From contig CAUYUJ010022533.1 of the NCBI GenBank assembly GCA_963575745.1, forward strand, positions 1-64,000: 64,000 nucleotides of DNA. The letters run 5' to 3'. Under the pieces are notes generated by a model. The model had not been told where the DNA came from. It did no database searches and saw nothing but the letters and a program-made list of their open reading frames with translations. Positions 17,486 through 28,499 of the stretch are shown here, piece by piece (position 1 is the stretch's first letter; each line of letters opens with the position of its first letter). The translations under genes and the position numbers were made by a program. Source of the DNA: Prorocentrum cordatum. Taxonomy: Eukaryota > Sar > Dinophyceae > Prorocentrales > Prorocentraceae.

Positions 17486-20400
17486 CCTTCTTTTTCTTCT
17501 TGCCCCCTCCAATATCTTCGTCCGCCCGCCTCCTCCATCCTCTTCCTTCTCCTCCTCCTCCTCCTCCTCATCATCATCATCATCATGTTCCTCCTTCTCC
17601 TTCCTCCTCCTTCCTCCTGCCCCTGCCTGCCTCCTCGGCCGCCTGTCTCCCCCTCCTCTCCCCATCTTCTCTGCTTTTCCGCGCCTCCCTCCCCCCCCGT
17701 GGCTCCCGTTCCCGAGGAGCGCGAGACACCTCAGCGAAGGCCATGTACCAGTAGAATTGCAGCAGCAAAAAGCCCCGTGCCCCAGCATCGAGCCGCGGCA
17801 GCACTGTGCCCCACTCCGCGGGCTGCGGCGCCCTCCTCGGGCAGCGAGGAGCCGCTCCTGCGGGACGTGCCGCGGGGAGGGTGCCTTCCCGGTCCTCGTC
17901 GCCCACGTTGTCCGTCCGAGCGAGCCAGCTATACGCTTGCACCCTTGGGATGCAACTCGCGGATGGTCAACTGCAGCATGCTCGATGGCACAGACAAGAC
18001 GCTGAAGTAAGGCACAGTTCTGGTACAGCCAAGGCGCTCGATGCTCCTCAGGTCCTCCCATGGCTGTTCATCTCGCCATCCTCGTGCACGCAGGCGCTTT
18101 AGGGGCCAAAACGCGGCTTCGTTCATTTTTGGCCGTTCCTCCTTTCAGCAGCCCGACTGTATATCCGTGGCTCCGTGGCCGATACCTGGCCAAATCCAGC
18201 CACGTCCCCTTCAACCAATTCCGATTCTTCCCGTCTGGCGTTGCGCAGTCGGGTTAAATTTTGGGCCGAACATGATTGCGTCTAGCACGATGGCCTTTGA
18301 ATTTGGCTGAGTATTCATTCGCCGTTCTTACGGACACTTTACAGAAGTTGCTTCCGAATGCGCCGATCCTAACCAGGTCGATCTTGGGTCCAGAGTCAGT
18401 GTCTACGCCCCCGTGCCTCGGCAGGGAGGCCGCATGACACGTCAACCCGTTGCCGCGGCGACCAACCAAAAGCCATGTCCTCTGGCCTCCCCGTGGGCTG
18501 CACACATGTCCTCGACCATGATATGCGAACCCCATCCCGGACCCTCCCTTTGGCATTGCCCAGATGCGTGCATTTCATGTTTGTCACGGGTCATCGAGGA
18601 GCATCTTGGATCATCGGTGACCAACCGAAAAATATGTCCCACAGCCGCGCGCTACGCTGCAGCGGGAGCTGGCAATCCGCGGGCCGCGCGCCCCCAGACC
18701 GCGTCAGTGCGTATGCCTCGCGCACTGTTCGCCCCTTGAGCCTGCAACAGGGTGTGCGCACGGAGGGCCGCCCATCGGTTGCCTTACGGTCGGACCGACG
18801 TGCAAGACCGAGGTCGGTTCGGGAGGGTAATTTCCCAAATGTTGCTCGTGTTTGTTAGATGTTCTTATGTATCCTGGAGTGTGCTTGCCGGCAGGGGTCG
18901 CATGTTCTTCAAGGAGGCTCTTCTATCCTAGGTCGGGCCGTCGCTGCCCTGATGCGCCCGCCCATGCTCAACATGTGAACGATTCTGGCGAGCAGGAGCG
19001 GGAGGCGAGGTTCGAGATCTTGGAAACGGGAAAGGGTTTGCCCTGTTCGTCCTCCGGGAGCCGTTCCTGGCCCCGGGACCGTCAGATACGGATCTTGGGC
19101 GAAAAACTGCACCAGGTGGAGCTTTGGAGAAGTTCAGGGGACCGATTTGGAACGGATTCGGCTCCATCCCCCCTCCTGAGATTTTTGGGGGCCTCAACAG
19201 GTTCAGACCCCTCGGTCGTCTGAAATCTTAGCTGCCCTGATACGCCCGCGTTGAAACACAACGCGTACCGTATTGAGAACATGTGTGTTAACGCGCTGTG
19301 TGTTGGCTCGGCACGTGTTGGTTCATGTCTTTGCGAACGTATCGCAGTGGATTTGCGTCTTCAGTCGTCGTGTCTACCTCCTTGTCAACACGCTACGTTT
19401 TGCGTGCTGCGCATCGGGGCAGCCAAATTTGCCGCGGTTCTCGAACTGATCTCACAGGAACCAGGACTTCACTAAACCGAATTCATGATAGTGGTACGCC
19501 CCAAGCTTTCCACTGCCCCCAAGATTTCCCATTGCTCCTCGCTGGCTCCATCCGCGGGACATGCTCAAGCCGCGAAGTAGGCAGGCACGGCCGGGTCTTG
19601 CTTCCCTCCCTTCCGTTTTTTTCCTCCTCATCCTTTTGCCCCTCCCTCTTCCCTTCCCCCTTCCTTCCCGCCCCCGTCCCCTCTTCCCCTCCGTTTCCCG
19701 TTCCTCTTTGTCCTGTCTCTCCGCCTTCCCTTCCTTCCCCCTTTTCCCCCCTGGGCTACCACCAACTCTCGCAATCTAGGCGGCCGCGGGATGCCTTTGA
19801 TAAATGGAGGCGTTTCCCATGGCACCGCCAGCGAAAACCCGTCAACGACGCGCGCCGCGCTGAGAGGGCAATCGCGTGGAATCCCTGCCGCGCGCTCAGC
19901 GACAACCAGCCTTCGTTACGGCGCCCGCGCCGTGGCCTCTGATTTTACAATGCCCTACGAAATGTCGTCTCTCATTTTCATTGCATAGATTTCCCCGCCC
20001 ATCGCGTGAGAGCGTTTTACCCTTGCTTCATCTACTGGCGCAGGATTGTGCCATCAAGCGTCGCGCAGGTGCAGCCCCCGCGGGTTCATGCGGGAATCTC
20101 TCGCACGACGCCCCGCAAACGAGGCAAAGGAACATCCTGCTCGCGCCTGCGTCGGCAAAAGCGCGCGAACGACAGGCGCGGCGAATGCCCAGGTCGTCCC
20201 TTAGACGCGCCTGCAAGCCGCAAGGCGCGATGTGCGGTGACCCACATGGTCGCGCAGGGAAGCCACGTCCGAAAATCTTCCCAGGCGCATTGCTAAAAAC
20301 CAAGATCACCTGCCGACATAGCCGTGTCGACGGTACCGGTTGGCCAGCATCCGGCACGGTAGTGGCCATCATGTTTATTACACGGGTTGATTGTATCATT

Positions 20401-20589
20401 TTCTTCGCTTTAATCATCACCGGTACTGCCTCCGCCATCGCTCTCACCCCTAGCGCCGCGGCCCACTCGAGGACTGACTCCAAAAGGGGAAGGGGGAAAT
20501 CACATGAGCCTGGCGAAGGACCCAAACACATGCAGCTGTGAGTGCTGTCGTTGTGGATATCGCCTTCGGTGAATGTCGGGCCACGAAGT

Positions 20590-21135
20590 AGATGAAGGGT
20601 GTGCCAGAGTGAGCATGGCGGACGCACCAGGCCACGCCCACTGGGGTCTTAGGTGGAGCTCCCCACATGGGGCCACGAAGCGTGTGAAATGGGTGGCAAA
20701 TTGATGTGGCGGACGCATGTGGCTCCACCCACAGGGGCATTAGGTGGAGCTTTACAGGGGTCACGAAATGTGTGAGGGGGGTGCCAAAATGAGTGTGGCG
20801 GACGCATGCGGCAGCACCCACTGGGGCCTACGTGGGGTTCCCTGTTTGGCCACACAACGTGTGAGGGTGTGCCGAAACCAGTGTGGCACACGCATGCGGC
20901 CGCAGCCGCTGGGGCCTTTGGTGGGGCCCCCATCGGCCGCGAAAGGTATGAGGAGGGTGCCGATATGAGTGTGGCGGACGCATGCGGCCGCAGCCACTGG
21001 GGCCTCAGGCGGGGCCCCCATTCGGGGCCACGAAACGTATGAGGGATGTGCCAACATGGGTGTGGTGGACGCATGCGGCCGCAGCCGCTGGGGCCTTCGA
21101 TGGAGCTCCCCATGAAGCCACGAAGCGTGTGAGGG
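20590..21135 (+). repeat. ~90-bp minisatellite of CRU-1 (GTGTGGCGGACGCATGC)
   Basis: Six to seven units of 88-92 bp, with cores near 20610, 20703, 20792, 20880, 20968 and 21058. Each reads TGTGGCGGACGCATGCGGC, a GCAGCCACTGGGGCCTT stretch, a GGAGCTCCCCAT stretch and GGCCACGAA(A/G)CGT. Because the period is near a multiple of three, 30-residue repeats appear in translation, but units differ by 1-2 bp and no frame persists. Confidence 0.85.
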
Positions 21136-22749
21136 TTGTGCCGGGATGTGTGTGATGACGACGGTGATGATGAGGTTGATGGTGGTGATGATTGGTGACG
21201 AGATTCCGAGGGCAGACGCAGGGATAAGAGGGGGAGGCGGGAAGAGGAGTGATGAGGCGGAGGGGGCAGCGGCAGGAGTGGAGCGCGGCGCTGTCTCTTC
21301 AATACGACTGGGAACGAACGAACAAACGGCGCCGCGAGGCGTACGGCTGCCCCTGGGTCATCCCTTCGGCTCCTGCATGGGCAGTGTCCGCCAGTGGTGC
21401 TTCTTGGGTCTTTCCATGGTTCGCCATGAAGGGAACTGGTCCCGAGGGAAGCGGGTCCAACGTTGTTTCGCATGTTTCGGGCTTCCGGAACCCTTCAGTG
21501 GCCCCAGGATTGTCAAACAAATTTTCAGGATGATGAGCTGGTCCCAGGGGGAGGCTCCAAGGTCCAGGACAGACTTTTTTCAGGACCCGTTGGACGTGAG
21601 CAAGGCCGTGTGCGACTGTGTCCGACAGGTGTTCCTTCGAGGGCCAGCGTGCCTTTCAGGGCGATGCCAGTTGAGCGGTGACGGTGGAGCTTTGCGACCC
21701 GCTGTTAGCTTCTGGGGCTCATCTAAGGGGCCTCTCGGTCTCTGTTGGCCCCAAAGAGAACAAAAACACAAACGTAGACTTTCGGGATTCCTCGCGGATG
21801 TCTCGGATCTGCGTTGGGCCCTCCTGGTGGCACGCGCTTCGCGCGCCAGGGAGAGAGGGCCCCCGTGCTGATCCAAGAAATGTTCGTAGACCTCCGAAAG
21901 TTTACGTTTATGCAGTTGTGTGTTCCTCTGCGGACGCTTCTTGGTGTCTCTTGGGGGTCTCTTGGGAGCCTCTCGAGCTGTCCTTTGATGCCTGCTGGGA
22001 GAGTGGTGGAGGCCGATTGGACCGTCTAGGAAGCCTGATGGGAACAAGCGGGGTGTGATGCCGCATTGGGGCCAAGGCTTTCATTTCAATCGAAATTACC
22101 ATGTTCGACGCTCGTGCTTGCACATCGACGTGTTCGGCTGCAGGGGGTGAAAACGAGGTCTTGGTCCGCCAAGGTTGGGACCATGGGGAGGGTTGGGTCA
22201 CGAGGCGCATCCCTCCCTGCGGGAGTCAAGGACTGCAGGGAGGAGCTAGGGGTGCATCCCTTGGCCACCAACAGGACGGAGGGCGTGTGGGGTTCATCAT
22301 CCTTCCGCATTCCCCCTCTCTTCTCCCCCCTCCTCCCTGCTCCCTGCCACCTATGCCTCCCTGCCCCCGCTCTCCTCCTCAATCCTACGTCTCGCCCTCC
22401 TCCTCCCATCCTGGAGCATCCCACCGCGTAAGAAACTACAGTATATCCGATATGCGAGAGGCATTCGTCGTCGTAATCGCCTTCCTCCACCTTCCTCCAT
22501 CCTCCTCCACCTCGTACCCAATCCCTCCTCATCGTTTTCTCATCCCATATCAGCCATCTCCTGCCATCCCCCCCCCTCATTCATTTCCAGCTCCACCAGT
22601 AAACACGTCTCTCTCGGTCCTCCCAACTCCTTCCAGTTCCCTTCCTCCCTTCCTCTCGTCCTCCTCCTCCATCCTCCTTCTCCTCGTCTTCCTCCTCCTA
22701 CCCCTCCTCCGTCTCCTCCTCCTCCTCCTCGTCCTCCTCCTCCTCCCCC

Positions 22750-22943
22750 CCGTCATCATCATCAGCAGCAGCATCATTATCAGCATTCTCATCCGCATCA
22801 CCATCAGCATCAGCATCATCATCACCGTCACCATCAACATCATCAGCATCACCATCAGCATCATCACCATCATCATCACCATCATCATCATTGTCATCAT
22901 CATCATCATAATCATCATCATCATCAGCATCAGCACTAAGATG
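22750..22943 (+). repeat. (ATC)n tract of CRU-2, left part
   Basis: ATC/ATCAGC triplets broken at 22943 by the start of LINE C' sequence (TAAGATGCCGAGCG). The right part is at 32505-32745. Confidence 0.85.
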
Positions 22944-22959
22944 CCGAGCGACACATATC

Positions 22960-23640
22960 TGGCAAAGCGGTCCAGGAACTCATACATCTGGGTGGGTATA
23001 TACATGTAGCATTACACTCACAGCGTGAACTACACGAACGTACCGTCTCGTGCAACATTGGGTGGACTCGATTGGGTGACTACTTGTTCTCCAAGGGGCC
23101 TTGGAAACAAAAAAGGTTATCGTTCCTGTCGAACGTCGCGGGCCGCGTCTGGTCTGGCCTCGAGAGCTACATCTTACGCCCCCGTGAGGTACACCGACAA
23201 GACTGTACGCCTGCAAAAAAGCTACGGCCCATGCTGAAAGGAGCTGCGCATCACGAAGACTCAGAGGGCCACCATCATTCCATGTCAACGCTCCAGGTCT
23301 TTCGTGAATGACAGGTGGCCCCAACCGCCATCGAGCTTTTAGTGCGGCGTCTCAGTTGGTGGCAGGGCATTGTTGGTAACGTCAGCCACCACGGTCAGTT
23401 CCTCGCGGCATTTTTGGGAGATGTGAGTTTGCGAAGCAGGCGGCCAAAGGCAACCGCCCCGTCTCAGTCTCGACCCTCAACGAGCAGGGCAAGATCGACG
23501 CATGCGCCCATCCTTGGGCGCGCCAGCTCTCGAGTGACCTCGAGTGCCTTATCTCACATTCGAGTGGTGAATCATTGAGAGAGCTGTGGCAACCGCAGAC
23601 GATTGAAAAACTTTGGCGTGATGATCAGATTCGCGATGCA
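22960..23640 (+). pseudogene. LINE C' ORF2: RT thumb/connection region
   Basis: Across two or three frames the sequence reads KAVQELIHLGGYIHV, LGDYLFSKGPWKQKRLSFLS, VWSGLESYILRPREVHR, KKLRPMLKGAAHHE and AIELLVRRLSWWQGIVG. This is the pattern of the region after the RT palm in LINEs: a LGG-x-I block, a LxSGLExxxL block and the RRLxWWQ-type helix. There is an in-frame TGA at 23309-23311. The palm with the catalytic residues is not present. Confidence 0.7.
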
Positions 23641-23697
23641 TTTCTCTACTGTGATGTACGAGCGCTTCGCGCAGCCTTCTGGACGCGCCAGTGGACC

Positions 23698-23714
23698 CCC
23701 CCCCCCCCCCCCCC
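23698..23714 (+). repeat. C-run in LINE C'
   Basis: A run of about 17 C residues inside the element's coding remains, a likely frameshift hotspot. Similar runs disrupt LINE A (7668-7686, G on plus) and the RT-RNase H element (13064-13078). Confidence 0.8.
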
Positions 23715-23914
23715 CGAGGGAAACAGCATTCTTGAGGCCACCCCGCCCCAGACCCAGCAGACTGAGACCGACAGCGATGCCGAGTACGTTCGACCATTTC
23801 GATGCGGGCCCCCTGGGCGCGATATGCGGTTGGGGTCCATACGAGAGCTGGTTAACCATCAAACAAAAAAAGCAAAGCTGAAGGACACGGGCAGCCTCAA
23901 ATACTAACCACTCT

Positions 23915-24165
23915 ACAGTATGACAACAACTGCAGTGTATGCGATACCACATTTCCTAATGTAGACCACGCTGTACGACAGTTACGACGAGCATGGGTAC
24001 AATGTAGGTGTATTGCGGCACCCACACATCATAGTTACCCATGGATACCCTCATCATGTACAACATGACCGTTATCGGAATATCAAGTGGACACTGCATG
24101 TACACTCGAATTTCATGACCCTGTTAAGCTACGCCAACATTTACGCACCCACACCCCTCCGTCGC
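23915..24165 (+). pseudogene. LINE C' ORF2: C2H2-like zinc-finger remnants
   Basis: NCSVCDTTFPNVDHAVRQLR (23925-23985) and CTLEFHDPVKLRQHLRTH (about 24092-24145, different frame) each have the C-x2-C or C plus H-x3-H spacing of classical zinc fingers. LINE ORF2 proteins of this type often end with such fingers, which contact DNA or RNA. Frames are broken between them. Confidence 0.55.
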
Positions 24166-24419
24166 CATCGGGTTCCCTGCTCAAGAAGGTATCGCGCAGA
24201 GAGGTGGAGAGCACAACCACCCAACATCCGCGCGGGCCTCTCGCTGTGCCGCCTCCTCCCCGTCTTTCACGGACAGTGCAGGTGCAGGGCGCACTGGCGG
24301 CCAGGCGCGAACTACGACGGGCCACGGATCGACTACTACTCGCACCGCGAGAGAATGCCCCCACGCGAAGGAGATCACCCAGTGCTGGACTCTCGAGAGC
24401 TCATCTCATAGCAGGCATC

Positions 24420-25415
24420 TCGACATCCACCGCGCCGACGCGGACCAGATTTGCAGCATCGATCCCGACACTTCCGCCACCGCCAGCTGCGCCTCCGCCT
24501 CCTGAGCCTGGGGATGACCGAGAACGAGCAGCCGCCAGCGAAGGCCCCTGCAGCCCCTGCACGAGCAGCGTGGCGCCACCCCCTGGGCTCCTCTCAGGGC
24601 TCGCGAGGATCTGGGCAAGACTCGGCAGCAAAGGCAGCGGGGGCCCCACCATCGGTCAAGCCACGACTTCAGCGACCGCCACCGCGGCGAGGAGCAGCGG
24701 AGGCAGACTCGGAGGTCGAGGGCGGCCATGGCGGGCGAGGGCGAGGACGAGGGGATACGCAGGAAGTCGAGACGCAGAGGAGGGCGTCGCACTCGCCGCG
24801 GCGATCAGCATATCAAGGCGTGGAACAGCAAGGACAGAACTCTATTAGCACTCCTCCAGGCGACACTCAAGCTCGTTCTCCAGACGGCCCACAGGAACCG
24901 CCTGGCCTCTTCAGTCGCGATCGACACCTACACGGCGCCGTCCAAGCACGTGATGGCCAGCCACATCAGCGCCGAGCTGGAGGGGCACAAGGGCCTGCTC
25001 GACTCCCTGCGGACGCAGGGCGCGGAGGGCAAGGCGAGGATGAAGCAGATCGGCCCCCCGCGGCCAGCCTGGCGCTGGCAGCCCTGGAGTGCCTCATGGA
25101 GCGCGACATAGGCGGCGGCATCAAGAACGAGATACGGACCTACTTGCACAAGTGATCCCCCGAGGACGCGGAGACGGAGCCCGACATCGACAAATCGGAC
25201 CTGGAAGTCGCCGTCAGCTTCATTCGCCTGGAGAGCTGCTACGACACGCAGAAGGTGAAGGTCATCGCGGGCACCCCCAGCTGGGAGGGGCGCGCCCTCA
25301 TCCAGAGGGCGCTGAAGGCAGAGGCAGTCGCGACTCACCACAAGGGGGTAGCCCCTGCAGGCTGGCTCGAGGACGAGGCGGGCCATTGGCTGGAGACGAT
25401 CAGTGACAACCTCTA
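24420..25415 (+). pseudogene. Unrecognised coding-like segment at the 3' end of LINE C'
   Basis: After a Pro/Ala-rich stretch, one frame reads IKAWNSKDRTLLALLQATLK then LVLQTAHRNRLASSVAIDTY (about 24810-24930). Another frame continues ALAALECLMERDIGGGIKNEIR and, past a TGA at 25153-25155, DLEVAVSFIRLESCYDTQKVK and EGRALIQRALKAEAV to a stop at 25414-25416. The pieces look like a single helical protein domain split by frameshifts. I do not recognise the family. It could be the element's C-terminal domain or captured host sequence. Confidence 0.45.
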
Positions 25416-25780
25416 GAGCCCGTCAGGTTTGAGTGTGTGTGTTTTTTGTTGCCAGCCTCGAGCGCTGCCCCAGAGACAGCGACCTCTGCGCGCGCCTCCC
25501 CCAGCGAGCCAGGCTCGGAGCCAGGCCACATTTTGCCAGCGCAGGTTCCCGACCCCGAGCCTTTCGGTGACTATGAGGCCGAAGACCTCGTAGCAGCAGA
25601 ATTTTATTCATAGCTTCGCCCATGCCGCCTGGCACTCGCTGTGATCAGCACCCTGGTGGCGCCGCTCTGAGCAGCACTCGAGAGTCACCGCTCTCTGCGG
25701 CGAGCCTCAAATTTCCTACGAGGTGATATGCGTCAGTATATCCTTCCTGTTGGCTCTGACGTCGTTGGAAACAAAAAAAA
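25416..25780 (+). other. LINE C' 3' untranslated region
   Basis: No coding signal. It ends with GTTGGAAACAAAAAAAA directly before CATCATCACC and the spliced-leader start of LINE C. Confidence 0.45.
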
Positions 25781-25790
25781 CATCATCACC

Positions 25791-25812
25791 ACCGTAGCCA
25801 TTTTGGCCCAGG
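25791..25812 (+). other. Spliced-leader (DinoSL) sequence at the 5' end of LINE C
   Basis: ACCGTAGCCATTTTGGC continues with CCAGG where the leader has TCAAG: 20 of 22 positions match. Preceded by CATCATCACC. The leader is added to dinoflagellate mRNAs by trans-splicing, so its presence in the genome at an element end implies copying from processed RNA. Confidence 0.85.
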
Positions 25813-25827
25813 CCATGCTGGCTCAAG
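25813..25827 (+). other. Relict spliced leader behind the LINE C leader
   Basis: CCATGCTGGCTCAAG differs from the relict motif CCATTTTGGCTCAAG at two bases. A second, poorer relict may follow at 25831-25843. A relict starts just after the TAG inside the leader because that AG can act as the acceptor in a second round of trans-splicing. Confidence 0.75.
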
Positions 25828-25974
25828 TTGCCATTTGCCAAGGCAGCTGGCCAGGGCAGCTTCCTGCCATCGGGGGGGCAGCCCAGTCAGGCCCCCTGGT
25901 GGCCTTCTTCGGCCTACGCTCCTGAGGGAGCAGTGTCACGGCGATCCGATTCCTCCTGCTACTTGCGGCATGTC

Positions 25975-27365
25975 CTGGCGCGCCCGTGCCCCGCGGCGTG
26001 ATCGTGACAGCAGGGGCGGCGCTGGGGGTCGGGTGTGGAGGCTTGACCCTTGGCCCAAGAAGAAGAAGAAGCAGAGAAATAATTCCTACCGTGTGTGTGT
26101 GTGGCTCATGCGGGCACTGGGGGCATGCTTACCACGGTCACCGCCAGTGCAGCCTGTGCGGCGGCTACTGCGTTCCTCTCGATGGTGGTCGCGCCGCTGC
26201 TGATGTACCTGATGATTCCCGCGGGGTTCCCCCTGGAGCTGCGGCGGTGCCAATGCCACCACACTTCGTTGAGAAGCTCGAGGGTTGGTCGGTCCACTGC
26301 CTGCCCTCGCTGGGGTGGCGAAGCAGGCCGCTGCCCCTCTACTCCTTGATGTGCACGATTATATGGATCCTGAGCTTGGCCGCTTGGCTTCGGCTGAGCA
26401 GACACCCTTGGCGAAGAAGGTCGAATTGGCTACAAAATGTGAGCGCCTTGCGACGCAGGAGGCCCAGTGTCGGCTCGAGCGCGACAGACGGCAAAGGCTA
26501 CGAAGGAGGAGATGCAGCAAAACCATGCGGAGGCGGCGCAGGACTTGGGGAGGGCTCGCGCCGCCGCGCGCGACGCCGACACTGAGCAGACGCTGTTCGA
26601 CGTCAACCAGTTCAAGCTCGTCATTTGTGCCGAGGTCAACGACCAACGGCGCCGTCGTGCTGAGCAGGAAGGAGGCGCCCCTCGCCCGCTCAGCGGCCCA
26701 GCCTGCCCCTGCGGGCGCCCCTTCAGGCGCCGCTCGGGCCTGGTGCGCAGCCTGGCACGGTCCCTGACAGTGCGAATGATGACCCACGGCGTCGCGGCAG
26801 GGTGGTGGACTTCGTCGCCGTAGAAGCACACCTCCGCGAGTTCTCCGATGACAAGCTTACGGAGTTCACCGCCATTTCTCTCGATCAATGGAAGAATTAC
26901 CGCCGCCATCTGCAGGGGATGCGCGGCCTTCTCGAACCAGGTCCCGATGATGCGGCTTCTGATGTTGCCAGTGAAGCAGGGCATGCTACCATGGAGCCTG
27001 CTGATCGGGACCAACTTCGCGATCTCAAACGACGTGCTGCTGAAAGTGGACTGGATGCCCAGCCTGCACAGCAGTGCCATGATCTACTACAGAAGCATAT
27101 TCACGGACGAGCGACGAATCGCGCGAATAAGGGACATAACGCCACCTGCGACATGTACCGCGCCTTCTGCCGGCGTGCTGCTAATCAGCTTGGGCGCTTC
27201 CCTGGCGGGCCAGCTGCTTCTACAGTTTGTGTTAGACGGAAGCCAGTCGCGGGCGACGGCGAGCCTGCGCAGCAGGCGTCAGCTGAGCAGCAGCCTGGCA
27301 TTAGCAGTGGTCAGTCCCTGCCCCGTTCCTGGCGCGCTCTCCAAGCCACGTGCAGTAGCTTCTAG
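25975..27365 (+). pseudogene. LINE C ORF1: zinc finger and coiled coil, frameshifted
   Basis: Residue pattern C-G-S-C, twelve residues, C-S-L-C (about 26094-26150) is an N-terminal zinc finger like those of the LINE A and D ORF1 proteins. The frame then shifts near 26270 to PLLLDVHDYMDPELGRLASA and KKVELATKCERLATQEAQCR, again near 26470 to KATKEEMQQNHAEAAQDLGR and FDVNQFKLVI, and again near 26760 to VVDFVAVEAHLREFSDDKL. Charged heptad-like stretches suggest coiled coils. The end of the frame (27300-27365) overlaps an inverted copy of a downstream coding segment, so the true C-terminus is probably earlier. RNA-binding chaperone role is by family analogy. Confidence 0.6.
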
Positions 27366-27599
27366 TGTACTTCCTAAGTTCAGAAAGAGCGTGTTCTACC
27401 GCTGCTGGCGGAAAACCGGGGGGGGTCACTACCGGTTCGAACCCCTCCCCCCCCCCCCTCCGGAAAACCCGGGGGGGTAACTGCCGGTTCGAACCCCTCC
27501 CCCCCCCCCCCAGCTCATCATGAAAAGGGGGGGGTGGGTCACTACCGGTTCGAACACCTCCCCCCCCCCCCCTCTCGAAAACCCAGTGGGCGCGCGGAC

Positions 27600-28165
27600 A
27601 GAGGTGGGGACGGTGTTGGTGGGACTGCGGTGAGGGGACAGCGGGGCAGTGGTGGGGGCAGTGGACAGTGGGACAGTAGAGGGCCAGTAGTGGTGGGGAC
27701 AGTGGTGAGGACAATGGTGGGAACAGGGGGGACAGTGGACAGTGGTGGGGGCGGCGGTGGTGGTGACAGTGGTGTGGGCACAGTGGGAATGAGGTGGGAA
27801 CAATGGGACAGTGGAGGGTACAATGGTGGTGGGGACAGTGGTGAAGGCGGTGGCGAGGACGGCGGTGGGACAATGGGACAGAGGTACAGTGGGGACAGTG
27901 GCGGGGACAGTGGGGGCAGTGGTGGGAACAGTGGGACAGCTCAGTGGGACAGCGGCGAGTGGGGATAGTCGGGCAGCGGTTGGGGCCGTGGAGACAGTGG
28001 GGCGAGTGGAACCGTGGTGGGAACAGTGGTGGGGACAGTGGGGACAGTGCGACAGTGGTGGGGGCACTGGTGGGGACACAGTGGGGACAGTGGTGGTGAG
28101 GACAGTGGTGCTGGGAACAACAGTGGAGGATGTGATGCGGACGGTGGTAGGGACCGGGAGTCGTT
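27600..28165 (+). repeat. (GTGGGGACAGTG)n minisatellite
   Basis: About 560 bp of 9-15 bp units built on GTGGGGACAGTG with GTGGTGGGG variants, forming the loop of the foldback at 27376-28540. All frames through it are artefacts. Confidence 0.85.
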
Positions 28166-28339
28166 TGCTGGCGGTGAGTGGGGGGGGGGAGGGGTTCGAA
28201 CCGGTAGTGATCCCCCTCCGGTTTTCGAGGGGGGGGGGGGGGGGGGGGGGTTCGAACCGGTAGTGACCCCCCCCGGTTTTCCGATCGGAGGGGGGGAAGG
28301 GGGGGGTTCGAACCGGTAGTGACCCCCCCCGGCTTTCGA

Positions 28340-28470
28340 AGGGGGGGGGGGGGGGAGGGGTCAGGGGGGGGGGGGGGGGGGGGGGGGCGGGGGAGGGGGG
28401 GGGGGGGGGGGGGAGGGGGGTTCCAGCAGGGGGGGGGGGGGGGGGGATTTTCGGAGGGGGGGGGGGCGAC
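28340..28470 (+). repeat. Extreme poly-G tract
   Basis: Nearly continuous G with rare A, T or C interruptions inside the right arm of the foldback. Such a run is prone to sequencing and assembly error. Confidence 0.85.
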
Positions 28471-28499
28471 CCCCAGGTTCCGGAGGAAAAAGTTGGCAA

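Larger units (their letters stand above)
16153..22097 (+). repeat. CRU-1: complete composite repeat unit with empty (ATC)n site
   Basis: 5945-bp unit: 5' block (16153-16370, starting ACCATGCTCGACGCTCG), pyrimidine tract (16370-16915), (ATC)n (16918-17485), second pyrimidine tract (17500-17700), a long block (17700-20585), ~90-bp minisatellite (20590-21135) and end block (21135-22097). It is followed directly by the next unit at 22098. No LINE interrupts it, so it serves as the reference for the other units. Long frames are open in several phases because of GC content and are not kept between copies. Confidence 0.85.
22944..25780 (+). mobile_element. LINE C': 5'-truncated LINE (3' part only) in the (ATC)n tract
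   Basis: Begins inside the RT thumb region and runs through zinc-finger-like and basic coding remains to a short A-run (25772-25779), followed by CATCATCACC and then LINE C. The left end is directly against (ATC)n and the right end is also followed by ATC triplets. 5' truncation at a random point is typical of incomplete target-primed reverse transcription. Confidence 0.75.

Noticed and set aside
16646-18061. Long frames (over 400 codons) on both strands across 16.6-18.0 kb
   Set aside because: They are translations of (TCC)n and (ATC)n, giving poly-Ser, poly-Ile, poly-Met, poly-His or poly-Asp in whichever frame is read.
19876-20541. 221-codon plus frame in CRU-1 as a possible real gene
   Set aside because: The homologous DNA in CRU-2 (34929-35366) and CRU-3 (45561-46250) changes frame and stops early, so the DNA and not the protein is conserved.
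20649-21473. Minus-strand 274-codon frame across the CRU minisatellite
   Set aside because: The corresponding frames in CRU-2 and CRU-3 are of other lengths and phases. 30-residue repeats again come from the 90-bp unit.
27426-28322. tRNA or SINE promoter suggested by GGTTCGAACCC (polymerase III B box)
   Set aside because: The bases on either side cannot form a T-stem or acceptor stem and no A box is found at the right distance. It is a palindromic core of the foldback units.
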